Below, in pieces: positions 48,475-59,437 of a stretch of DNA of 64,000 nt. This stretch comes from Prosopocoilus inquinatus (Eukaryota > Arthropoda > Insecta > Coleoptera > Lucanidae). The position numbers and the translations under genes were made by a program. The DNA lies in contig CM069877.1 in assembly GCA_036172665.1 (NCBI GenBank), forward strand, positions 16,455,001 to 16,519,000, written 5' to 3'. The notes under the pieces are model-generated. The model did no database searches and had not been told where the DNA came from. It saw nothing but the letters and a program-made list of their open reading frames with translations. How positions within the stretch are numbered: the first letter of the stretch is position 1; each line of letters starts with the position of its first letter.

Positions 48475-49274
48475 AATAGTCCCTAATGTTGAAGATAAAA
48501 AATCAATATCTACATACGTATTTTGTATTACTTTGTTGAAGTAAGACATTTTCATTGTGGTTCTATTGTATGATATTTCCAAAAATACCCTGTATAGCGT
48601 AAGTATTTATTGCAAAGGGCAATGACGAATAACTGCTCAATGCGTTCTCTTTTTTCATTACAAAAATCTGGCCAGTAAGTAAGTTTAATATATGTACAAT
48701 CAAAGACAATATACGATTTTATTTCCATAGGTCACTTAATTAGAAAATATAATGATCACGCGTTATTATTCATAATGTTTTTACTTTGATCTGAAAATGT
48801 TTTGATTAATTGTACTATTACATATTTATGTTTGTAAAATACCTTTGTTTGAGTTTGTGTTATTTATATTTTTAATTTCCCAATTCAAACTGTAATAGTA
48901 TACAAATTTATGAGAAACAAAGTTACTACTGTTAAGGAACCTTATTGAAGTACATTTCTTCATCTTAATTCGAGTCACTCGCCTCATAATTGACAACCTA
49001 TCAAATAATCCAAAACGTGAAAACTATGTATTTCGTCGACCTAGCATAATTTGAATTGCTCGCACTTTAATGAATGAGTTAAAATATACTCTGCGTTCCA
49101 TTTACATTTTTTAAATTTAAACTTAAGTTTCAATTGTTTCTGTGCAAACCTATATAAAAAATGTTGCTCGTATTCATAGGGATTATTCTATATGATATTT
49201 ATAAGTAACTAGGTACACTGAATATATTTTTTTTAGCCGCTAATTATCAATAAAATACTTCTACATTTTAACTC
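48475..49274. other. No gene recognised
   Basis: AT-rich sequence with one ATACCCTGTATAG repeat terminus near 48587. No coding signal. Confidence 0.45.
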
Positions 49275-49535
49275 CTTAATTTAACTAAATAGCTGTAGAT
49301 TGTGAATGCTTCGATTTCGGGCTACAGTTACTGAAAAAAGTGCTTATTTTAGAGATCTGTCGAAATCTGCAATAAAAATCGGTACATTCTAGTGATGCGA
49401 CGAGTCGGTGTTTTTAAAAATCGAGTCGACTCGAATACTTTTATAAAAGAATCGAGTTTTGACTCGAGTCGAGAAACTCGAATCCGGATCAAAATACTCG
49501 AGTACTTCACTACTCGAGTCTACTCTACACCTTTT

Positions 49536-49695
49536 CAATTTCAAATTGGGACTAAACAGTTTCAAATTGGGATTAAACAATTTCAAATTGAAACTAAACA
49601 ATTTCGAATTGGGTCTAAACAATATCAAATTGAGACTAAACAAATTCAAATTGGGAATAAACAATTTCAAATTGAGAATAAATATATTCAAATTG
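49536..49695 (+). repeat. 22-bp minisatellite, left foldback arm
   Basis: Successive units such as CAATTTCAAATTGGGATTAA alternate GGGA, GAAA and GAGA variants. A 22-bp period is not a multiple of 3, so no fixed peptide repeat is expected; the leucine/asparagine-rich open frames across it are by-products. Confidence 0.8.
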
Positions 49696-49748
49696 CTCCG
49701 TGCCATTTTCAATTGAGGATGTTTTGAGAGAGGGCAAATTTGCCAATA

Positions 49749-49821
49749 ATCATTTGCTGAGATATTTCTCGTACAGGCCAATGTTGAATCCAATTGAATT
49801 CGAATGGTCCTGTCTAAATGT
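49749..49821 (+). pseudogene. IS630/Tc1-type transposase fragment
   Basis: A short frame ending in RYFSYRPMLNPIEFEWSCLN reaches a stop shortly after. The P-LNPIE-W pattern is the C-terminal DDE motif (Glu) of this superfamily. A possible continuation to 50040 (ADGISFTKLENIV) suggests the C-terminal tail. Everything upstream is replaced by the minisatellite arm. Confidence 0.55.
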
Positions 49822-50126
49822 TGATATTAAAGAGACTTAGCAATCCAAATGCCATAAATGTTAGTAGGTGAAGTCAATCATTGTGCAGATGGAATATCGT
49901 TTACAAAATTAGAAAATATAGTGCGACAAAATATCACTAACAAAATTATCGTACCTAACTGTACATATAAGATTTGTTGTAAACATTCAAAAATTCATAC
50001 CTTATGCGTTAAATATCGTCAATGTAATATTTTGATTTAGGCATATAATTATTAGTTAGGTAATTACATTTCCTTTTGTTATTATTACCTACCAGCTTGT
50101 ATTATTTCTGAATTAAAATATTTTTT

Positions 50127-50292
50127 CCAATTTAAATTTATTTAAACCCAATTTGAATTTGTTTATTCCCAATTTGAATCTATTTAGTTACAGTTTAAAT
50201 TCGTTTATTCTCAATTCGAAATTGTTTAGTTCCAATTTGAATTTGTTTATTCCCAATTTGAATTTGTTTAGTCCCAATTTGAAATTGAAAAG
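50127..50292 (-). repeat. 22-bp minisatellite, right foldback arm
   Basis: It carries the same unit as the left arm in reverse orientation (CCCAATTTGAATTTGTTTA), in about seven copies. Confidence 0.8.
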
Positions 50293-50499
50293 GTACAGTC
50301 AAGAGTCCAGGTCAAAAGTATTCGACTACTTGATTAAACTTAAATTATTTTAAAGGCTGTAATAAGTAAGTATAAGTATTTTTATAAAGAAAAGCGAGTT
50401 TCGACTTGAGTCTACATCAAAAGATTCGAATATTTAACTAAACCCGGAAGTATAACGACTCAATTTGTTTTACACCTGGTGAAGTCTACACAGCTAAAA

Positions 50500-50670
50500 A
50501 TTGGCGCAGTGTTTTTGATTATTTTTTTAACGGTATCTACACACTTTATTATTAGAAATTTATATCAGAATACGTAAAATATAAATTTTAGAGGTTTATA
50601 TTATTTATGGAATACAGGATTTATTAAAAGAAATAAAACAAATGACGATCGGAAACCCCAAATGAGTCAT
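50500..50670 (+). repeat. Diverged copy of an older repeat found in the 3.8-kb units
   Basis: GTTTTTGATTAT, GGTATCTACACACTTTATTA and ACAAATGACGATCGGAAAC match 11035-11125 and 18550-18640. An inverted diverged piece of the same units (11465-11570) lies at 49275-49390, on the other side of the foldback element. Confidence 0.65.
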
Positions 50671-51310
50671 TGAATCATGAGTTATTGAACGATAATTATT
50701 TATGAACTTTTGTGAATAATTCCTTACTATTCTGTGCTCTATACACCCTGTTTCAAAGTTGGCACCATGCTAACTATTTTATTTTTAGAACTACAGAGTC
50801 GCTCAAATTAGCAAATTTGTTTGATCTGTTCCGCTCATTACAAATATGAAAACAGAAGAACAATTGAATGTAAAGTTTTCCAGATATCTTTTGTTACATC
50901 TTTTCTTTTTATAGAACACCCTGTATATTATCATCGTAAACAAAAGAAAATTGAATTCTGGTAATAAGTTCTTATGTACGCCATATTTGAAAACTGTTAT
51001 ATAACTGAGATATATCAACTTAAAATTGTCAAGAAACCTCTCCTCTGTTTTTAATAATTATCATTTAATTTATTGGCCAACTCTAATAATTAATGTAAAA
51101 AAATGATATTTTAGATTATTTTGTACAGGTTTTCCCAAACCTCTGGAAAAGTCCAAAAATGCCTCTTTAAATTCATTTTATCAAGAAAAGGTCTTAACAA
51201 AAGTTGTGTAGGTTTTCATTCCGCATAACCTAAAATTATTTTCAAATATACAGGTTGTTCATTTAATAAGTTACAAACCTAACTTATTATTTTTTAAATA
51301 GAACACTATA

Positions 51311-51726
51311 TTTCATTGCAGTTTCGGTTAGCCCTTAAAGAGACGATAAAAATGATATGACATTATACTTACTTATTTTTAGTATTTAATGAGTTATTTT
51401 TAATTTTATGCAAAAAATGGGTCATGTTTGATCGTCTGCCAAACGCTACGATTCAGTTCGCGTATTGTAAAATTAGTCATTTTTTTAAAATATATATATA
51501 TATATATATATACTATATATTATAGTATGTTTGGATAGTGCTTTCGCTAGGTTTATGAAAATGTTGAATATTGTAAAAGCAGAGAGATTAGAAATATTTT
51601 GGTCCAAGGCAAACATGACTCATTTTTTGCATGAAATTAAAAATAACTCGGAAAATATGAAAAATAAGTAAGTAAAATGTCATATCATTTTTTCTATCTT
51701 CAAGGGCTAAGCGAAATTGCAGTAAA
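51311..51726. mobile_element. MITE inserted only in the left palindrome arm
   Basis: The left end TTTCATTGCAGTTTCGGTTA and right end (complement of GCTAAGCGAAATTGCAGTAAA, read in part) form ~115-bp inverted arms around an (AT)n core (51490-51513). TATA flanks it on both sides (51307-51310, 51727-51730), and the other arm has the empty site. Confidence 0.75.
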
Positions 51727-52747
51727 TATATGGCTGTTTCAAATTGGGTGTGCGTGCACTGAAAGGATCTCTTAAACCATAAGAGATACAAATTCGGTTA
51801 AATGGAAGAAAAGTTGCACGAATCAATGCCTAATTCGTATCCATTGAGAGAGTGATTTTTTTCTCATTTCTTCTTGAGTTATTAATAAAAATGTAAAAAA
51901 ATCAATTTTCTTTTTCTCCCTGTATCTCTTTTATTATACATAATTTGGAAATTCTGATTTAACTTTCTACAGGCACTTTCTGATTCTGCTTCTAATAGGA
52001 GTAACAGAATTGAAGTCAAACGTTTCCTCTTTCCACGACCATTATCAGTTTCGATTTTTTAAATACAACTTATCTCTTTTTATTTTTCTATTTGATAGCA
52101 TTTTTTCTCCTGATTGTAATGATTTGTCACACTTAATAGTTGATATTAATTTGAAGCTTAAATAATTTAGATTTTATATGAAAATTTTATTTAATACATA
52201 ACTTAACATTTTTGGTTCATTTTCTTATCTTTTTATTATTTATTTTATTATTATTTTTATTATTCTAGTCGATAGCATTTTTTCTGGTGAGTATAATACT
52301 TAATACCGTTTTTTCAAGTAAAGTTGGAATATGACAAAAAAACAGATATAGTTTCGTCATGTTTTTCTTAATAAGTAAATTTATTCCTAATCACTGTTTT
52401 TATTTGTTAGGTATTAGCAACTAACATTCAGTTGTCGGAAGGGGAAACGTCAATAAATATTGACTAAATGATATGAGGTGGTTAACACAAACCAAATAAA
52501 CAGCAGTATAAACATACTAAATTACAAGAACAGAATAAATAAGTTGAATAAAAATTATAGAAGAAGAACATGACTCTGTGAAATAAATAAAGTGAAATAA
52601 ATAAATTAAAGTAAATCCTCGAAATGTCCTCCGCTGTTTTCAAGACACATATTCGTTCTTAATCCTATGTGTTGTCTAGCATGTCGAACATGAATTCGCG
52701 AAACATTTCTGTAAGAATCTAATATTCGCCTTCTTAGTTCCTCCTAA

Positions 52748-53242
52748 TTATTAGTACTGTTGCAAACCGTATGTATTCGCTATAACGGGTATAACATGAG
52801 ACTCGAAGTACCGATTCGTTACTTGTTAAAACATTTCGTTACTCGTATGACCATTGCGCACGATTTCGCACACGTTTTGACACGAAAAAGTGCGAGCTCC
52901 CGATCAGTTGGTAATTTAGTAATTTCTGTTTTGTTGTTTACGTTTTCAATTTATTCTTTATCAAGTGTTTATACTTCTTCGCAACGTCCACGGCTGAAGT
53001 ATGTATTTTTAATAAGTAGTAATTGTATTTTGAGTATTTTTTAATAAACAAAATTATTATAAAGGTAATCTTATTAGGTATTACGACTTTAAGCAAAAAA
53101 TTATGTTGATACATGTTATCTGATTATTTAATTATACTATAGTAATGAAAGTAACGAGTAACGAATACTTTGTAACGAGTACCGAAATGTAAAGTAACGG
53201 ATACAAATGAGTACAAACTTATTCGTTACTCTTACAACACTA
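52748..53242. mobile_element. Small inverted-repeat element at the palindrome centre
   Basis: The ends TAGTACTGTTGCAA and (complement of) TTACTCTTACAACACTA are similar, and CGTTACT/AGTAACG-rich segments recur on both sides. It shares its TAGTGTTG terminus with the elements at 36 kb and 42.6 kb. A 94-codon open frame inside (52760-53044) is not protein-like. Confidence 0.45.
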
Positions 53243-54402
53243 CTTATTATTTATCGTAATGCTAGTCAATGTTTCAATATCCAAAATATAAAGCCTACTT
53301 TATCCTGTTTAAATTATTGATGGTGGTTCCGATATAACGTGCCAAACTTCAACTGGTTAAAACGAGTGAACTTAACCATATTTAAAAAAAATTAGATAGT
53401 CAAGTGTTGAGAGCCACTGAGTGCTAAAGAAATTTAAAAAAAATACGTTGTTATAGAAAGTATCTTTAAAATTTATCACAAAAGTATTCGTTTTAGCTGC
53501 CAATGTATTTGTAGAAGGCACTATTCAGTAATATCTAAATATTTTTAGTACAATTAGTCTTCATTTTTTAACTTTTAACCTAACAGTGCGAGTCAAAATA
53601 AAAAATAGGCTTTTTCATTTCTATACTAAAGCTGAGATACTAATCTTCGTAAGTACAGTGCATTATTAAAATAACGATACAGAAAAACTTTAAATAGTTT
53701 ATTATAATTTACACTATAGCTAAAAAAATGAACTAAAAATTTGAAATTATGTATTCAATAAAATTTTCATATAAAAATCTGTATTATTTAAGCTTTAAAT
53801 TAATATCAATTATTAAGTGTGACATATCATTGTAATCAAGAGAAAAAATGCTATCGAATAGTACAATAAAAAGACATAAGTTGTATTTAAAAAATCGAAA
53901 CTGATGATGGTCGTGGAAAGACGAAACGTTTACCTTCAATTCTATTACTCCTATTAGAAGCAGAATCAGAAAGTGCCTGTAGAAAGTTAAATCAGAATTT
54001 CCAAATTATGTATAATAAAAGAGAAACAGAGAGAAAAAGAAAATCGATTTTTTCACATTTTTATTAATAACTCAAAAGAAGTGAGAAAAAAATCATTCTC
54101 TCGATGGATACGAATTAGGGCATTGATTCGAGCAACTTTTCTTCCATTTAACCGAATTTGTATCTCTTACGGTTTAGGAGATCCCTTCAGTGCACACTCA
54201 ATTTGAAACAGCCGGTATAGTGTTCCATTTAAAAAATAATAAGTTAGGTTTATAACTTATTAAATGAACAACCTGTATATTTGAAAATAATTTTAGATTA
54301 TGCGGAATAAAAACCTACACAACTTCTGTTAAGACTTTTTCTTGATAAAATGTATTTAAAGATCATTTTTGGACTTTTCCATACGTTTGCGACACCCTGT
54401 AC

Positions 54403-54878
54403 ATACCTACGTGAATTACTTTATCACGACCTAGCTTTAATAGCCTGTGATACAGAATAACTTAATACAGCTAGTCAGCTAGTAAGGTGGTATTACACAC
54501 ATTTTAACAAGCGTATGAAACGCAACTACATCAGGTTTATAAAATACGGTATTTCGAATGATTTTGTACAGTTTTGTGTGTATTACATCGTATTTTTTCC
54601 TACCCCAATCTTAATAGTGAGCAGTAGTAAATAACTTAGCGTTACTAGTATAATATGGTATTATACTCGTCCTGTAATGGTTAAAATGATGTAAAGTTGT
54701 ATTATACACGATTTAAAATGCGTAGAAGACAACTTTATACCATTTTAACAAGTTTAGAATACATACGATAAAACTTTACATCGTTAGCTGTACTACGTTA
54801 TCTACTGCATGGCTACTCCTTTGTTTAATAAAGTTAGGTTATGTTAAAATACAATACAATAACAATACACGTAGAGGT
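54403..54878. mobile_element. MITE inserted only in the right palindrome arm
   Basis: Direct GTAC at both sides (54399-54402, 54879-54882) and short inverted ends (ACCTACGTG and CACGTAGAGGT) mark a 476-bp insertion. The left arm is continuous across the same site (TTTTGTACAGG near 51125). Confidence 0.65.
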
Positions 54879-55248
54879 GTACAAAATAATCTAAAATACC
54901 GTATTTTTACATGACTAGGGGTCGTTAATGAATTAAATTAATATTATTAGAGCAAAAGAGGAGACGCTGTCAATTTCAAATTGACATCTCAGTTACAGGA
55001 CATTTTTCAAATATGGCGTACATAGGAACTTATTATTAAAATTCAATTTCCTTTCGTTTACGATGATAAGGTATAGGGTGTTCCATTAAAAGAAAACATG
55101 TAACGAAAGATACCTCGAAAAATTTACTCTCAATTGTTTTTCTGTTTTCATATTTGTAATAAGCGGAACAGATCATATAAATTTGCTAATTTTAACAACT
55201 CTGCAGCTCTGAATATAAGAAAGTTAGGAATGGTGGCGACTTACTTTG

Positions 55249-56220
55249 AATAGGAAATAGCCAGAGCGGCAAATTTTCGGATCCGGCTCACATGGATTTC
55301 TTGAAACATCCGGAGCAGTGAACCGGTTCAGTCGTGACTCATTTCGAAATACATTGCAAACTCAGTTGTCTGACTCAACCTGTATAACAATAGTGTCTAC
55401 TGTCGCTTTATTTTTCGTTCAACTGGCAAATTACGTTCAATTATAGAGTAATACTTGCAGAACATAATATGTCAAACGTGTTGTTAAAGCGCAAAGTTAA
55501 TACATGAGTAGTTATCTCATACGCTTGGATTTACATGCATAAAGGTGAATCCTTGGTCGCGCTGGATTTTGATTGGTCGCGATCCACGGCGCATGCACAG
55601 TTGGTGCCGTTACCATAACAACGCAACGTAGACCTGAGATCCATACGAAAAATGTCGAATCCGTCCGATTTTGCATGAGGCAACTTACCATATACTAACT
55701 TTGGTTAAAGCGACGTCTGAGATTGTATTTTCATTTAAACTTTCATGATTGTCTCTTATCGCTGAATTGTTGTATTTTATTCTTGAATTGATAAAGCGAA
55801 CAAACAGTTAAGCGAAACGTTAACGACAGAAATTAAAAATGACATTTTAGCACGAACTAAAGCATTTCTCTTTTTCATATTCCATCTACGTGCATCAAAA
55901 AAACATATTAAAATTATTTTTAAATTATTCATTTAATATTTTTCTCAGAGGAAACCGTGTTCTCGTTTTCTTACACAGGGAAAAATAAATAGGAGTTTTT
56001 ACTATAATATTTGTAGAACAATATACTACAATTTGCGTCTAAAATAGCTCCAGTGACAATTTATAGAAAAAAGTTCTTCACATTTGTGCAGAATTTTAGT
56101 TGTAAATCCTCTTCTACGCTGTTTGAGAGTACCTAGAACAATAATTTCAAGCACTATTATGAACAGTAATTGAAAATGTTACAAAATGTGAGAATAATGT
56201 TAATATGTTACGCGTTTTTG
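55249..56220. other. No gene recognised
   Basis: It contains a GC-richer patch at 55545-55650 with a CCAAT-type GATTGGTCGCG, similar to GATTTCTATTGGTCGCGA at 29450. I cannot attach it to a gene. Confidence 0.4.
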
Positions 56221-56778
56221 TTATACAAGGTGTTGTATTTTGAAACGCAACATATGAAATCCCATGTTAATTTAAAGGTGCTTGAATATTGGCTTCCCTA
56301 ATTATTTAACAGCAAAATTCCATGTAAGTTTTTTAAAGTACTCTTCAAGATGAATCTGTCTGTGAAGTTTGAGAAGTTTTTATCCGATGAGTTTTAAGAT
56401 ATTTAAGAAAAGATTCTGTAGCTAAATTCAATTTAAACTAATTTATCAGTGCAGCCTTGATCAATGATAATTAATAAATCTAGTTTTGAAAAAGATTGAT
56501 AGAAAAAGTTTTTCCAGTAATTTATTTTAATATTTACTGATCAAGGCAATGCTGATAGTTTGATGTACAGTGAGTTTCGTTACTAATCTTTTTTAAATAT
56601 CTTAAAACTGAGCGACTGAAAAATCCTCAAACTTTGCAGACAGATTCATCTTAAAAACCAATTAAAAAAACCTAAATAGAATTTTGCTGTAAAATAATTA
56701 GGGAAGCCAATATTCGAACACATTTAAATTAACATGGGATTTCCTATGTTGCGTTTCAAAATGCAGCACCCTGTATAA
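56221..56778. mobile_element. 558-bp foldback/MITE with ~190-bp arms
   Basis: The ends TTATACAAGGTGTTGTATTT and (complement) GCAGCACCCTGTATAA lead into arms sharing TTGAAACGCAACATA, CCCATGTTAATTTAAA and AGACAGATTCATCTT. The terminus CAGGGTG is shared by several other repeats here. Confidence 0.75.
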
Positions 56779-57600
56779 CTTAACAATACATTTATGAAAT
56801 AATAGTAATTATAACAATAATAGTTTAGAAATGCTTTGCTTGTCGCAATTTTCCCTCAGATTTTAAATCGAACCGGGGACGTTTGAACCATTGAACTATT
56901 TTCAATTATTTTCTTTTCTAAAGTATTAGCGCAGTTAGACTTAGTACAAAGAAAGAAATTCTTTGTAAATTAATTGCCTTTGTGCTTTGAGAAATTATTA
57001 TATACAGAATAATTAACATTGGTTACGTATGTTCGACTTGGAAAAAAGGTTACGTGCGCACAAAAAAATCACGAACGATAATAACAGAAAATAACGTGCA
57101 CGGAAATTTTAAGGAATAATCCAAACCCAACAACAATAGTGGAGTATATTAATTTTATTAGCACACCGTATACAATGTTTTTTGTTTCTTTAATTGCATT
57201 TAAAATTCCACGGTCTTCGACAAATCATTTCGGAAGTTGACGTTTCCGTTTTTATTTTGCTAAATTTTGGTCATCCAAGTGATTCAAGTTGTCTACCTAT
57301 TCTGCAGGGTGTTAATAAAAAAACGTTTGGCAGGTGATAGTAGAGATCAAAACAAGACAAAAATTCTAATAAACTCATGTCCAGTACTCAATACAGGATG
57401 TCCACGCTATGTGGTCACTCTTCTGGAATTTTTGTTTTTATTAAATAAAAAGATTTTTAATTTATCTATCCCGAATTTTACGTAAAAAACAAAAATTCTA
57501 GAAGAGAATTTCAACGTAACACCGGCCACCGTACGACTTACGGTTTCAGTGGAATTGACAGCAACTTTCTTTTTTTAATTGGCACGACCTGTATATTTTT
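56779..57600. other. No gene; small hairpin near 57417-57505
   Basis: TCTGGAATTTTTGTTTTT pairs with AAAACAAAAATTCTAGA across about 30 bp. The sequence is otherwise unremarkable and AT-rich. Confidence 0.45.
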
Positions 57601-57619
57601 TAGATAATTTTGTTGCAAA

Positions 57620-57765
57620 TCGTTTTTGATTGCAGTGAAAACCTCAAGCAGTCTCTTTACAGCTGTTTCAGCCCTACTTGGGGCTTCGTCAGCAGAGACG
57701 CAACTCGAAATTCCCACGGCAAACAAAAAAAAAGCGATCGTAGGATGTCGGTGTTTTATCTATTC
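57620..57765 (-). repeat. Diverged hammerhead satellite with inverted junction
   Basis: On the - strand (57720-57620) lies a ribozyme variant: CTGACGA (base 7 is C instead of A), AGCCC/GGGCT with loop CAAGTA, GAAAC, and cleavage triplet GTA. All invariant core bases are kept. Stem I has changed on both strands: GTCTCT now faces AGAGAC. To its right (57728-57765) the satellite continues in the opposite orientation (GCGATCGTAGGATGTCGG), so this locus too is a head-to-head junction. Confidence 0.8.
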
Positions 57766-58093
57766 ACAATATTTACAATTTTCAATTAAATATGCCCAAG
57801 AGAAAAGAAAAAATTAAAAGGAGCTGGTAATAAATGTTTATTGACTGAGGAACATAAAGCTAAGTGTTTACAAAAATTACTGTAACGTATTAAATAAAGA
57901 AATAAAGTAAGCTAAAATTAACAACAACCCAGAATATTTTACAAACTCAAAAAATAAAATGAAAGCCACTGGCAGATTATTCAACAAATTACAAAAACCG
58001 AAATATAGTGCAGCATAAAGTACCAGATCTAAATGAGATTGATACTAACAACACTGCAGGAAATGTTAACAATGGTTTGGACTACATAAATAA

Positions 58094-58560
58094 TTGTTTG
58101 GATTTCGAGGAATAATTTTGGAACTATTAAAATCATACTTACAAAACAGAAGACAGTGCGTTGCAATAAACAGTGACGGTCAAGAACTACACTCGTCGTG
58201 GGGATACATAAACAAAGGTGTTCCACAAGGTTCCATACTGGGTCCGCTACTCTTTTTAGTGTACACAAATGACTTACTAGAAATTCAAAGTAATTACACT
58301 GCTCTCTTCGCAGATGATATTTCTGTATTAGTAAAATCTTCTAATATATCATCGCTGCATCAAAACAAGGAATTCACTCAGGCTATGGAAGAATAGTTTA
58401 CCACGAACAACCTAAAATTAAATATAGAAAAGACGAACATCATACAATTCTCTATTATAAGCGTTAATAGCTTACCAGTCTCTCACAAAAATGACATACT
58501 TACCACATCTGACGAAGTTGTATTCCTTGGACTCGAACTTGAATTGAAAATCGCATATAA
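58094..58560 (+). pseudogene. Non-LTR reverse transcriptase fragment
   Basis: A 100-residue frame contains LLKSYLQNRRQCV, GVPQGSILGPLLFLVYTND (RT motif 4 region) and LFADDISVLVKS (catalytic AspAsp). After a stop at 58396 a related frame continues (NNLKLNIEKTNIIQF). Upstream (57900-58090) faint traces such as ESHWQIIQQITKT suggest the region before the RT. It is a separate, old family member and clearly dead. Confidence 0.85.
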
Positions 58561-58781
58561 ACTATTTAGCTTCAAAAAATATGTTCATTAATGTTTCGAT
58601 ATGATCTAAATTATATTTAAAATATCTAAACACCTTGAACGGGTAACCGGGGAGATTAGATAAATAAATGTTGAATGTAAAAATGTACTCTCAGATGAAA
58701 ATAAATATTATTACTGGAGTACGATTTCATTAAAGAATCTTCACAATACGTAACAAATTGGCGACGACGATTTAAGGAAAA

Positions 58782-59403
58782 ATGTCCGACAACGAGAATC
58801 AAAAAGTGACACGTGTAATGGGCACCATAGATAGGAGTTTATTCCTGGTTCGTCAGAAGCTTGGGAAGTATACAAGGAGCAACTCGGATTCTATTTTGAA
58901 GCAAACGAGATAGTTGACGCAACAAAGAAAAACGCTATACTATACTCAGCATGTGGAAAAGAAACGTATACTTTATTACGTTCTTTGACAACGCCGAAAA
59001 AAACGTCAGAATTATCTTTTCCGGAAGCTCTTCAGATATTGTCAAACCATTTTACTCCGTGGCCAAGCAAATTCGTTCACCGATTTAAATTTTACAGACG
59101 CGATCAAAAGTCTAGTGAGTCGATTACAGAATATTTAGCTGCATTACGTAAGTGAAGCGAACATTGCTGTTTCGACAATTTGGATGACCAATTATTAGAC
59201 AGATTGATATGCGGCATGAGCGATACCAGATTGCAACAAAGGCTACTGGCAGGAGCAAATTTAACATATAAAAAAGTTTAAAGTATTCGTGTTTTAGATG
59301 TGGCGAAAATCACCCAGCAAAAGGTTGCAAATTCATAAATGCAAAATGCCGGTACTGTAAAAAGGTAGCAAGCACATCTGGAAAAAGTTTGTTTTGGAAA
59401 GAA
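58782..59403 (+). pseudogene. Gag of the gypsy-type element
   Basis: ATG at 58782 opens a frame that shifts near 58845 into EVYKEQLGFYFEAN, ETYTLLRSL and QRLLAGANL, with stops at about 59154 and 59279. A CCHC zinc knuckle follows (CFRCGENHPAKGC, 59293-59331), then a second cysteine pair (CRYCKK). Gag forms the particle and binds element RNA. At least one frameshift and two stops make it non-functional. Confidence 0.8.
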
Positions 59404-59437
59404 ACATGAGAACAACCAGATTAGGTACAAAGAAGAG

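Larger units (their letters stand above)
49391..50465. mobile_element. Foldback element with inverted minisatellite arrays and a Tc1/IS630-type relic
   Basis: The outer part has many GAGTCGA/TCGACTC motifs (49408-49520; diverged counterpart 50300-50460). Then come two oppositely oriented arrays of a ~22-bp unit (AATTTCAAATTGGGACTAAA) at 49536-49695 and 50127-50292, each about seven to eight copies. The unit-length centre (49700-50120) holds a transposase fragment with PMLNPIEFEWS, the motif carrying the last acidic residue of IS630/Tc1-type enzymes. Tandem repeats inside inverted arms are the hallmark of Foldback/Galileo-type elements. The element interrupts an older repeat (49275-49390 on the left). 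Confidence 0.7.
50745..55248. repeat. 4.5-kb imperfect palindrome (arms ~1.1 kb without insertions)
   Basis: From 50745 to about 52230 the sequence is mirrored by 53715-55248. Landmarks in both arms, in order from outside, include ACTACAGAG/CTCTGCAG, CATATTTG...GTTTACGATGATAA, the GACTTTTCC block, AATAATAAGTTAGG, CAATTTGAAACAG and CGACCAT. Identity is about 80 percent by eye. Each arm has its own insertion: 51311-51726 only in the left, 54403-54878 only in the right. The ~1.5-kb centre holds another small element. No coding sequence is seen. Confidence 0.8.

Noticed and set aside
49536..50292. Possible CRISPR-like or leucine-rich-repeat coding array
   Set aside because: The units are contiguous 22-bp tandem repeats without spacers, present in opposite orientations. 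The Leu/Asn-rich frames are by-products of the DNA repeat.
52760..53044. 94-codon open frame as a small gene
   Set aside because: It lies in an inverted-repeat element, begins inside its terminal repeat and resembles no family.
53905..53960. CTGATGATGGTCG...GACGAAACG in the palindrome arm (also near 52025) as a hammerhead
   Set aside because: The core strings are tempting, but stem II does not pair next to the core and stem III would have no loop; the other arm has lost CTGATGA.
56855..56895. tRNA-like B box (GGTTCGAT) on the - strand
   Set aside because: No anticodon arm or acceptor pairing can be drawn; the A-box-like and B-box-like strings are too close together.
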